This document shows, in pieces, positions 33,763-40,846 of a stretch of DNA of 64,000 nucleotides (its first letter is position 1; every line of letters starts with the position of its first letter). Position numbers and translations under genes: made by a program. This DNA comes from Actinomadura syzygii. GTDB taxonomy: Bacteria > Actinomycetota > Actinomycetes > Streptosporangiales > Streptosporangiaceae. Location: the NCBI RefSeq assembly GCF_008085905.1, contig NZ_VSFF01000015.1:124001-188000 (forward strand). Reading direction: 5' to 3'. Below the pieces are notes generated by a model, which saw nothing but the letters and a program-made list of their open reading frames with translations, had not been told where the DNA came from and searched no databases.

Positions 33763-33975
33763 ATGAAATCTTCTCTAGGTTCGCTGCTCGTCTTCGCAGG
33801 CATCGTCGCGCCTCCCGGCCGGACGCCCGTCATGCATGTGGCGCGCGCCCTGCTGCAGATAACCGGAATGGGATTCGGCATTTACTGTGTGGCCGCTTTC
33901 GGTCTTTTCCTGGCCGGCGCGCGGATGCGCGCCGGCGCCGGGACGCGGCGCGGACGACCGCAGGAGTCGCCATGA
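33763..33975 (+). CDS. Small membrane protein coupled to the glycosyltransferase
   Basis: A 70-residue frame starting MKSSLGSLLVFAGIVA, with a second hydrophobic stretch (about residues 30-50, LLQITGMGFGIYCVAAFGLFLAG) and a basic tail. The stop overlaps the glycosyltransferase ATG by four bases (ATGA). A two-span partner preceding a processive synthase recalls small accessory subunits of PNAG-type synthases, but sequence similarity is not established. The ribosome site is weak. Confidence 0.55.
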   Translation: MKSSLGSLLVFAGIVAPPGRTPVMHVARALLQITGMGFGIYCVAAFGLFLAGARMRAGAGTRRGRPQESP

Positions 33976-35219
33976 TTGACCAGGTCACGGTCGCCGGCAG
34001 CCTGGCGATCATCGTGTTGGCGGTCGCCTACAACGGCGGGATGTTCGTCCTGTCCCGGCGCCGGACACCTCTCCTCGACGAGCCCGGCAAGGAACGTACC
34101 TATGTTTTCATGCTGGCATGCCTGAACGAGGAAAAGGTGATAGGTGAGAGTCTGTCACGTCTCCTCGACCTTCCGCTGGACGACTTTCTCGTACTCGTCG
34201 TCGACGACGCCTCAGATGATGAGACAGCCCGTATCGCGGCCGCGGCCGGCGCGTCCGATCCCGGCCGAATCCATATACTCAGCCGCACGTTCCCGGACGC
34301 CCGCAAGGGAAAAGGAGCGGCGCTCAACGCCGGGCTCGACTGGCTCGCCGAATCGGAGCTGCTGGCCGGAAAGGATCCGCGCGACGTCGTCATTTGCGTG
34401 GTCGACGCGGACGGCCGCCTCGACCGGCACGCGGCCGCCCAGGTCGATCCCTTCTTCAATGATCCGGAAGTCGGCGCCGTGCAGGTGGGCGTGCGGATGT
34501 ACAACCGGCACGGCCGCCTTCTCGCCCGCTTGCAGGACATGGAATTCGTCGTCTACGGCGAGATCTTCCAGGGCGCCCGCCGGCACATCGGCAGCGTCGG
34601 AATGGGCGGCAACGGCCAGTTCATGCGGCTGGCCGCGCTGCGCTCGCTGACCGGACGGCCCTGGAGCGACTGCCTCACCGAGGACCTCGACCTCGGCGTC
34701 CGCCTGATCGCCTCCGGCTGGACGAACGCCTACTGCGGCACGGCGGCCGTCCACCAGCAGGCGGTCCTCAACCTCCGGCTGCTGCTGCGGCAGCGGTCCC
34801 GCTGGTTCCAGGGGCACATCCAGGCGTCGCGGCTGGCGCCGCTGATCCTGCGGGAGATCCCGCCGCGCCCGGCGGCCGACCTGCTCTACCACCTGTCGAG
34901 CCCGGCGCTGCTGCTGCTCACCTCGCTGCTGCCGGTCTCGTTCGCCCTCATGCTCGGCGACACCGCCGTCGCCTCGGTCCAGGCCGGCCACAGCCTCATG
35001 TCGGTGTGGTGGCTGCCCTGGTTCTACGTCATGACGTTCGGCCTCGCCGCCGCCTACGCGTTCGTGTACCGCAGGCGCGAGCCGGTGAGCCGGCTGCACT
35101 CGCTGTTCCTCGGCCACCTCTACGTGATCTACGGCTACATCTGGTTCGTCTCCGGGTGGTGGGCCGTCGGCCGCCTCCTCACGGGCCGGCACACCTGGCT
35201 CAAGACCGCTCGCACCTAG
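33972..35219 (+). CDS. Processive family-2 glycosyltransferase (exopolysaccharide synthase)
   Basis: A 415-residue membrane synthase of the HasA/PgaC/NodC type. One N-terminal helix precedes the GT-A domain. VVDDASDDET is the first Asp motif, VVDADGRLD the DxD-type motif, TEDLDLGVRL the catalytic Asp region, and QRSRWFQGH the QxxRW signature of processive enzymes. Three or four C-terminal helices form the membrane channel. AGGAG precedes the ATG, which overlaps the small ORF stop. A 2-epimerase gene follows, so UDP-GlcNAc or UDP-ManNAc is a likely donor. Confidence 0.85.
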   Translation: MIDQVTVAGSLAIIVLAVAYNGGMFVLSRRRTPLLDEPGKERTYVFMLACLNEEKVIGESLSRLLDLPLDDFLVLVVDDASDDETARIAAAAGASDPGRIHILSRTFPDARKGKGAALNAGLDWLAESELLAGKDPRDVVICVVDADGRLDRHAAAQVDPFFNDPEVGAVQVGVRMYNRHGRLLARLQDMEFVVYGEIFQGARRHIGSVGMGGNGQFMRLAALRSLTGRPWSDCLTEDLDLGVRLIASGWTNAYCGTAAVHQQAVLNLRLLLRQRSRWFQGHIQASRLAPLILREIPPRPAADLLYHLSSPALLLLTSLLPVSFALMLGDTAVASVQAGHSLMSVWWLPWFYVMTFGLAAAYAFVYRRREPVSRLHSLFLGHLYVIYGYIWFVSGWWAVGRLLTGRHTWLKTART

Positions 35220-35244
35220 AACCGCACGTACCTAGAACCGCACG
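35214..35244 (+). repeat. Short tandem duplication across a stop codon
   Basis: ACCTAGAACCGCACG occurs twice with a 16-bp period, covering the stop of the glycosyltransferase gene. It is probably a slippage duplication without function. Confidence 0.7.
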
Positions 35245-35351
35245 CACCCGGCCGTGACCCGGCCTCACCTTCCCCCGCGCGACGGGCGGCGCCACCGCGT
35301 CCGGCCCGCGCGCCCCACGAGTCTGCCCACCAGTTTGCGAGGAGCGGAAAC

Positions 35352-36539
35352 ATGGCTGTCCTCCCCCGGCACGACCCCGTCCGGAACCAGTCGTGGGACG
35401 GCGTGCCCGAGCCCCCGGTGCGCGCCATGGTCGTGCTCGGCACCCGGCCCGAGGCGATCAAGCTCGCGCCCGTCGTCCGCGCCATGGACGCCTCGCCGTC
35501 CTGCGAGCCGTACGTGGTGAGCAGCGGCCAGCACCGCGAGATGCTCGCGCCGATGCTGACGGCGCTCGGCCTCAAGGCGCACACCGACCTCGCCGTGATG
35601 CGGGACCGGCAGCGGCTGGCCGGGCTCACCGGGCGGCTCGTCACCGCCCTCGACGAGACGATCCGCGAGGAGCGCCCGGACGTGGTCGTCGTGCAGGGCG
35701 ACACGACCACCGCGATGTGCGGCGCGCTCGCCGCGTCCTACGAGCGGATCCCCGTCGCCCACGTCGAGGCGGGGCTGCGCACCGGCGACCTCTACGACCC
35801 GTTCCCCGAGGAGTTGAACCGGCGGCTGATCGGCCGCCTCGCGCGCTGGAACTTCGCGCCGACCGAGCGCGCCGCCGCGCACCTGCGCGCCGAGGGCGTC
35901 CCGGAGGGGCAGGTCCTCACGACCGGCAACACGGTCATCGACAACCTGCAGTGGATGCTCGACCGGGGCGAGGGCGAGGCCGCGTTCCGCACCGGCGGGA
36001 AGCGGATCCTCGTGACGCTGCACCGCCGCGAGAACCAGGGCGGCGGGATGCGCGGGATCGCCGGGGCCGTCCGGCGGCTCGCCGACCGGGGCGACTGCGA
36101 GGTGCTGCTGCCGCTGCACAAGAGCCCGGCGGTGCGCGAGTCCCTCCTGCCCGGCCTGTCCGGGCATCCCGGCATCACGATCTGCGAGCCGCTCGGCTAC
36201 CCCGACTTCACCGCGACGCTGGCGGCGTGCGACCTCGTCCTCACCGACTCGGGCGGCGTCCAGGAGGAGGCGCCCAGCCTCGGCAAGCCGGTGCTGGTGC
36301 TGCGCGCCACCACCGAGCGGCCGGAGGCGGTCGACGCGGGCGTCGCCCGGCTCGTCGGAACCGACCCCGGAGCGGTGTTCGCGGCGGCGTCCCGGCTGCT
36401 GGACGACGAATCCGAGCGCGACCGGATGGCCCGCGCCGTCAACCCGTTCGGGGACGGCCGGGCCGCCGACCGGATCGTCGAGGCGATGGTCCGTGACTGC
36501 CTCCGGCCACCCGCGGCGCGGGACGGGGCGTCGGGCTGA
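35352..36539 (+). CDS. wecB: UDP-N-acetylglucosamine 2-epimerase (non-hydrolysing)
   Basis: A 395-residue epimerase interconverting UDP-GlcNAc and UDP-ManNAc. Family motifs are complete: GTRPEAIKLAPV, SGQHREML, VQGDTTT, HVEAGLRTGDLYDPFPEE, TGNTVIDNL, HRRENQGG and TDSGGVQEEAPSLGKP with RATTERPE. The N terminus has about 25 extra residues before the first strand. GAGGAG precedes the ATG. Located 132 bases after the synthase gene, it suggests that ManNAc, or a derivative, is a building block of the polymer. Confidence 0.93.
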   Translation: MAVLPRHDPVRNQSWDGVPEPPVRAMVVLGTRPEAIKLAPVVRAMDASPSCEPYVVSSGQHREMLAPMLTALGLKAHTDLAVMRDRQRLAGLTGRLVTALDETIREERPDVVVVQGDTTTAMCGALAASYERIPVAHVEAGLRTGDLYDPFPEELNRRLIGRLARWNFAPTERAAAHLRAEGVPEGQVLTTGNTVIDNLQWMLDRGEGEAAFRTGGKRILVTLHRRENQGGGMRGIAGAVRRLADRGDCEVLLPLHKSPAVRESLLPGLSGHPGITICEPLGYPDFTATLAACDLVLTDSGGVQEEAPSLGKPVLVLRATTERPEAVDAGVARLVGTDPGAVFAAASRLLDDESERDRMARAVNPFGDGRAADRIVEAMVRDCLRPPAARDGASG

Positions 36540-36552
36540 GCCGTGCCGCATC

Positions 36553-37236
36553 ATGGCAGCCATGTCACCCTCGGCCGAGCGCTCCGTGCCCCGGTGGTCG
36601 CCGCTGGTCGCGCTGGCCGTCCTCGTCACCGCCGCGTCCCTGGCGACCGTCCCCGACTGCGGCGGCGGTGACCGGTTCGTGCGGTGGCGGGACGGCACCG
36701 ACCACGGCCCGTGGCGGTCGGTGTTCGACGGCCACGGCGTGAACGGGGCGCGCGGCGACGTCGTCTCGCTGCGTCCGATGGGGGCGGCCGACCCGGCGGA
36801 GACGCACGCCGGGCTGGTCGTCTCGCGGGCCCGCTACGGAGAAATGGAGTTCAAGCTGCGCGCGCGCACGGTCGCCCAGTTACGGGAGCGGAAGCCCAAT
36901 CCGTGGGAGGCCGCCTGGGTCGTGTGGGGCTATTCCGACGCGAGCCACTTCTACTACTTCATCCTGAAACCGACCGGCTGGGAGCTGGGCAAGCGCGATC
37001 CCGCCTATCCGGGCGGCCAGCGCTTCCTGTCGACCGGGCGGCGCGCCTTCACGCTCGACCGCTGGTACCGGGTCGCCGTCGCCCAACGCGGCGCGGGCAT
37101 GACCGTGCGGGTGGACGACCGGGACGTGACCGCCTTCACCGACGCGGAGCGCCCGTACACCGGGGGCTCCGTCGGCCTTTACACCGAGGACGCGGAAGTC
37201 GAGTTCCGCGACATCTCCGTGCTCGCCCGCCACTGA
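36553..37236 (+). CDS. Exported concanavalin-like (DUF1080/LamG-type) domain protein
   Basis: A 227-residue protein with an N-terminal hydrophobic signal or anchor (about residues 14-35, LVALAVLVTAASLATVPDC) followed by a beta-rich jelly-roll domain (EMEFKLRARTV, WVVWGYSDASHFYYFILKPTGWELGK, YTGGSVGLYTEDAEVEFRDISV). The pattern resembles 3-keto-disaccharide hydrolase/LamG-type carbohydrate-binding folds. It begins 13 bases after the epimerase stop, so it belongs to the same transcript and probably binds or modifies the exported polymer. ATG 36562 is an alternative start. Confidence 0.7.
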   Translation: MAAMSPSAERSVPRWSPLVALAVLVTAASLATVPDCGGGDRFVRWRDGTDHGPWRSVFDGHGVNGARGDVVSLRPMGAADPAETHAGLVVSRARYGEMEFKLRARTVAQLRERKPNPWEAAWVVWGYSDASHFYYFILKPTGWELGKRDPAYPGGQRFLSTGRRAFTLDRWYRVAVAQRGAGMTVRVDDRDVTAFTDAERPYTGGSVGLYTEDAEVEFRDISVLARH

Positions 37237-37248
37237 AGCCGCCCAGGC

Positions 37249-37281
37249 GACGGCGGCGGCGTTCGACGCTTCACCGCCGTC
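37249..37281 (+). terminator. Hairpin after the exopolysaccharide operon
   Basis: GACGGCGG (37249-37256) pairs with CCGCCGTC (37274-37281), followed by GTTCACATTT. It lies 12 bases after the last gene of the wecB transcript. Confidence 0.5.
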
Positions 37282-37357
37282 GTTCACATTTCAACCTGGG
37301 GAATCTGCATATGATTCCGGACGGCCGACTTCGGTCAACAGGGAAACTATTCCTCAT

Positions 37358-37391
37358 TTAGGCAAGGCTAGCCTTAATTAGTATTGCCTAA
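37358..37391. promoter_or_regulatory. IdeR/DtxR-type iron box(es) upstream of bacterioferritin
   Basis: TTAGGCAAGGCTAGCCTTA (37358-37376) agrees with the 19-bp IdeR consensus at 15 positions and contains the perfect 12-bp palindrome AAGGCTAGCCTT. An additional inverted copy of its end, TTGCCTAA (37384-37391), mirrors TTAGGCAA, suggesting two overlapping sites. In mycobacteria IdeR activates ferritin genes through tandem boxes, so iron-dependent activation of bfr is plausible. Confidence 0.65.
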
Positions 37392-37635
37392 GTAGCCGAA
37401 TGGCTACATGAATGCCGCCGAAGTCACGGCGGCAATCTGTTCACGGCCCTGACCACCGATCGCCTTGGACGGCGTTGGACGGCCGGACTTCCGGTCCTTC
37501 CCTAACGCCCGGCGCCGCGTCGCGGCTGGCACCGCCGGGCGAGCGGGATCGCCGCAGGATGGGCCTCGAATTCGCCGATCAGCGGAATTCAACTCGAAAA
37601 TTCCGAGCTGGCAGCCGCCGGAGGGCACTGCCAGC

Positions 37636-38142
37636 ATGTGCGTCATGGAAGGTGACAGGGAAATCATCGCGCTGCTCAACGAGCAGCTCACCGCTGAACT
37701 CACGGCCGTCCACCAGTTCTTCCTGCACGCCAAGATGCAGCAGGACTGGGGCTACGTCAGGCTCGCGAAGCACACCCGCTCGGAATCCCTCGACGAACTG
37801 AAGCACGCCGAGCGGCTCACCGAACGGATCCTGTTTCTGGAAGGAGCTCCCAACTACCAGACAATCCACACGCTGCGGATCGGGCCGGACGTCCCCGAAC
37901 AACTCAGGGCCGACCTCGCCCTTGAACTGGAGACGGTGGCGCGCCTGCGCCCCGGCATCGAACTGATGCGCTCGCGCGGCGACGTGACCTCCGCCCGGAT
38001 CTTCGAGGAGATCCTCGCGGAGGAGGAAGAGCACGTCGACTATCTGGAGACCGAACTCGGCCTTCTCGATTCCCTCGGCGCGCACAACTACCTGCAACGG
38101 CTCACCGACGCACCCGGAGAGGACTTCACCGAGCCCGTCTAA
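37636..38142 (+). CDS. bfr: Bacterioferritin, variant lacking the heme-ligand Met
   Basis: The protein is 165-168 residues and stores iron in a 24-mer shell. Numbered from the Met at 37645, which aligns with E. coli Bfr, the di-iron ligands Glu18, Glu51, His54, Glu94, Glu127 and His130 are all present. Position 52, Met in heme-binding bacterioferritins, is Leu (DELKHAE), and Tyr25 is Phe (VHQFFLH). The protein may therefore bind no heme. Start 37636 is favoured by GGAGGG at 10 nt; 37645 is favoured by homology. An IdeR-type box lies about 260 bases upstream. Confidence 0.9.
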   Translation: MCVMEGDREIIALLNEQLTAELTAVHQFFLHAKMQQDWGYVRLAKHTRSESLDELKHAERLTERILFLEGAPNYQTIHTLRIGPDVPEQLRADLALELETVARLRPGIELMRSRGDVTSARIFEEILAEEEEHVDYLETELGLLDSLGAHNYLQRLTDAPGEDFTEPV

Positions 38143-38369
38143 TGGCATCGGAATAGTGGACCAAGCTCCATTTCGGCGGCGGAATGCGCGCCGGAGCTGA
38201 CCTCCACCCGGCCCCGCGCGAGCCCGCTCCTCCCCGACCGGTGCGGGCCGCGCGGACCGACACCCCACCCCCGCGGCCGGGCGGCGGACGGGCGACCGCC
38301 CCGTCCGCCGTCCGGCCGCCCGTGATCGGCCGAGTCCGGCGGCGGATCCATCGAGAAAGGAGCGCGACC

Positions 38370-39002
38370 ATGACCGACACCGACACCGCGGGCACCGCTT
38401 TCGCGGCGCCCGCCGACCGGCTGGTCCTGGAGATGTGGCGGACGCCCGTCTACCAGGCCGACTGCGCGGGCGCCGCCGAGCACCTCCCGGCCCTGCGCAC
38501 ACTCGTCCTCGACGCGGCGCGGGCGCCGGGCCGGGCCGGCCTGGCACCGGGCGTGATCGAGTCGACCCGGACGATGCTGACCTGGGACGACCCCGCGATC
38601 GACTGGCTGCGGCGGCAGATCGGCATCGCCGGGGAGGCGCTCGCCCGCGCCGTGCTCGGCGACGCCGCGGGCGAGGTCGGCGAGCACGACGCCGAGGCAT
38701 GGGCGGTGGTCCACCGGTCCGGCGCCGCGCCGCGTCCGGACGCGCGCCGCGACTCGGCCTGGTCGGGCGTGCTGTCCGTGGACGGCGACGACGGCGACGC
38801 CGGGCTGCGGCTGCTCGACCCGCGTCCGGCGGCCGTCGAGCGGCCCGCCTCGCCGGGCGTCGTCCGCCACTCCCCCGTCCCCGGCCGGATGATCGCCTTC
38901 CCGAGCTGGCAGGCGCCCCGGATGGAGGCGGCCGCCACCGGTTCGCGGACGCGGATCGCCGTCGCCTGGAACATCTCCTATCTCCGGGGCCGGGCGTCAT
39001 GA
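38370..39002 (+). CDS. 2OG-Fe(II) oxygenase-like protein lacking the metal-binding residues
   Basis: A 210-residue protein that follows, as I recall it, the putative 2OG-Fe(II) oxygenase family PF13759. It opens LVLEMWRTPVYQADC, has SAWSGVLSVDGDD and RLLDPR in the core, and ends PGRMIAFPSWQAPRME then RIAVAWNISYL. Where that family has His-rich metal motifs (HxHP before the SGV strand, and LPH after FPSW) this protein has PDARRDS and WQAPRM, so iron binding looks lost. GAAAGGAG precedes the ATG. It overlaps the next gene by ATGA. Confidence 0.55.
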   Translation: MTDTDTAGTAFAAPADRLVLEMWRTPVYQADCAGAAEHLPALRTLVLDAARAPGRAGLAPGVIESTRTMLTWDDPAIDWLRRQIGIAGEALARAVLGDAAGEVGEHDAEAWAVVHRSGAAPRPDARRDSAWSGVLSVDGDDGDAGLRLLDPRPAAVERPASPGVVRHSPVPGRMIAFPSWQAPRMEAAATGSRTRIAVAWNISYLRGRAS

Positions 39003-39610
39003 CGCTCACCGTTCCCGCGCCCGTCCCGTCCTCCGGCCGCGGCCGGCGCAGTTGCGGCGACGCCGGGACCGCCGTCCGGCAGCACTGGGGGACGCCCGTC
39101 GCGTTCGCCACGCTCGACCCCGCCGGGCTGCTGTCACCGTCCGCGTCAGCGATCGCGGCCGACGGGCCACCGGTCGAGTCCGTCCCGCCCGGCGAGGTCG
39201 TCACCGACCCGGACGCGCTGGCCGCGCAGTTCCACGCCTCGTTCGACGCGCTCGCCGCCGCCCACGGGCCCGGTTTCGGACCGCCGGTCGGCGGCGTGCA
39301 CGTCGCCGTGCGGGTCTGGCGGCACGGCCACGCGGCATCCGCCGCCGCGCATCCCGCCGACCTGGTCGGCTGGTGGGTGCTGGACGCGAGCCCCGCCCCC
39401 GCGCACGCCGAGTCCGGCGCGCTCGCCTTCGCCGACCCCCGGCGCGGCGCCGAGGCGGCCGCGCTGCCGGGCCGCCCGTGGGGCCGCCACCTGCTGGTCC
39501 GGCCGGTGCCCGGCGCGCACGTCGCCGTCCCCGGCTGGCTCGCCGCCTCGGTCGTGCCCGTGGCGCGCGGCCAGCACGTGCTGGTGGCCGTCGCCTCGAC
39601 CGTCCGGTGA
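38999..39610 (+). CDS. Diverged companion of the preceding oxygenase-like protein
   Basis: A 203-residue protein whose landmarks parallel the previous gene product: RQHWGTPVAFATLD at the start, HPADLVGWWVLDA and GALAFADPR in the middle, and PGWLAASVVPVARGQHVLVAVAS at the end. It may be a strongly diverged copy. Only scattered His remain and no complete HxD...H set is visible. The ATGA overlap implies stoichiometric co-expression, perhaps as a heterodimer. Function unknown. Confidence 0.5.
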   Translation: MTLTVPAPVPSSGRGRRSCGDAGTAVRQHWGTPVAFATLDPAGLLSPSASAIAADGPPVESVPPGEVVTDPDALAAQFHASFDALAAAHGPGFGPPVGGVHVAVRVWRHGHAASAAAHPADLVGWWVLDASPAPAHAESGALAFADPRRGAEAAALPGRPWGRHLLVRPVPGAHVAVPGWLAASVVPVARGQHVLVAVASTVR

Positions 39611-39643
39611 TCACCGGGAGGTCGCCCGCGTAGGGTGGGCGCC

Positions 39644-40816
39644 ATGCCGGACACGCCCTCGCGACCCGAGCCCTTCGTCCAGCGGACCGACCCCGCGGCG
39701 CTCGACGACCTGCGCGCCCGCCTGCGCGCGACGCGCTGGCCGGACGCGCCCGACAACGCCGGGTGGTCGCTCGGCACCGACGTCGGGTACCTCCGCGAAC
39801 TCGTCGCCCACTGGGCGGACGGCTTCGACTGGACGGCGCAGGAGGAGGCGCTCGCCCGGCTCCCCCGGTACCGCGTCCGGGTCGGAGGGCTCGGGATCCA
39901 CTTCGTGCACGCCCGGGCGGCGTCGCCGTCCGGGCCCGTGCTTCCGCTGATCCTCGGGCACGGCTGGCCGGACTCGTTCTGGCGGTACACGAAGGTCGTC
40001 TCGCTGCTCACCGATCCCGGGGCGCACGGCGCCGACCCCGCCGACGCTTTCGACGTGGTCGTCCCCGACATGCCCGGGTTCGGGTACTCCGACCGCCCGG
40101 CCGGGCCGCCGCTCGACTCCATCGCGGTGGCCGGGCTGTGGGCGGAGCTGATGGACGTCCTCGGGTACCGCCGGTTCGGCGCCTCGGGCGGGGACGTCGG
40201 CAGCCACGTGAGCCGCTACCTCGCGCTCGACCACCCCGACCGGGTGGTGGCCGTCCACCGCACGGACGGCGGGCTGCCGGTGTTCGGCGGCGACCCGGCG
40301 GAGCTCACGCCCGAGGAGCGCGACTGGTTCGCGGACGTGGCGGCCTGGGGCGCGGCGGAGGGCGCCTACGCCGCGATCCACCGCACCAAGCCGCAGACCG
40401 CCGCGTTCGGGCTCACCGACTCGCCCGCCGGGCTGGCCGCGTGGATCGTCGAGAAGCTCCGGTCGTGGGGCGACTGCGACGGGGACGTCGAGAACGGCTT
40501 CACCAAGGACGAGATCCTCACGAACGTGATGATCTACTGGCTCACCGGGACGATCGGCTCGTCCATGCGCATGTACCAGGCCAACTCCGCGATCCCGGTG
40601 GAGCAGCACGCCCGGCGCGTCGAGGTCCCGTCCGGATTCTCGCTGTTCGCGGGCGACGTCCTGCGCCCGCCGCGGGCCTGGCTGGAACGCACGACCAATC
40701 TGGTGCGCGTCACCGAACCGGCCCACGGCGGGCATTTCGCGCCGTTCGAGGAACCTGAGCTCTACGCCGCGGAACTCCGCGAATTCTTCCGCCCTTACCG
40801 GAAGGAACTGGCGTAG
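39644..40816 (+). CDS. Epoxide hydrolase (EHN-type)
   Basis: A 390-residue alpha/beta hydrolase with the N-terminal EHN domain (about 10-115; LRARLRATRWPD, WRYTKVVSLL) and the hydrolase core. ILGHGWPDSFW is the oxyanion HGWP motif, ASGGDVGS holds the nucleophile Asp, and EPAHGGHFAPFEEPE the catalytic His. The enzyme opens epoxides to diols. The ATG at 39644 is preferred over the GTG three codons upstream. It lies 33 bases after the oxygenase-like pair. Confidence 0.87.
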   Translation: MPDTPSRPEPFVQRTDPAALDDLRARLRATRWPDAPDNAGWSLGTDVGYLRELVAHWADGFDWTAQEEALARLPRYRVRVGGLGIHFVHARAASPSGPVLPLILGHGWPDSFWRYTKVVSLLTDPGAHGADPADAFDVVVPDMPGFGYSDRPAGPPLDSIAVAGLWAELMDVLGYRRFGASGGDVGSHVSRYLALDHPDRVVAVHRTDGGLPVFGGDPAELTPEERDWFADVAAWGAAEGAYAAIHRTKPQTAAFGLTDSPAGLAAWIVEKLRSWGDCDGDVENGFTKDEILTNVMIYWLTGTIGSSMRMYQANSAIPVEQHARRVEVPSGFSLFAGDVLRPPRAWLERTTNLVRVTEPAHGGHFAPFEEPELYAAELREFFRPYRKELA

Positions 40817-40846
40817 CGCGTATCCGGGTTCACTTCGGGCCGCGGG

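Larger units (their letters stand above)
37237..37635. other. Intergenic region with terminator and iron box
   Basis: These 399 bases hold a terminator-like hairpin (37249-37281), an AT-rich segment with an IdeR-type box (37358-37391), a small hairpin GTAGCC-GAAT-GGCTAC (37392-37407) and the presumed bacterioferritin promoter and leader. No convincing gene is seen. Confidence 0.6.

Noticed and set aside
37465..37635. Extended N terminus for bacterioferritin
   Set aside because: The upstream in-frame codons encode an Arg/Pro-rich stretch without homology, and the ribosome site and alignment place the start at 37636-37645.
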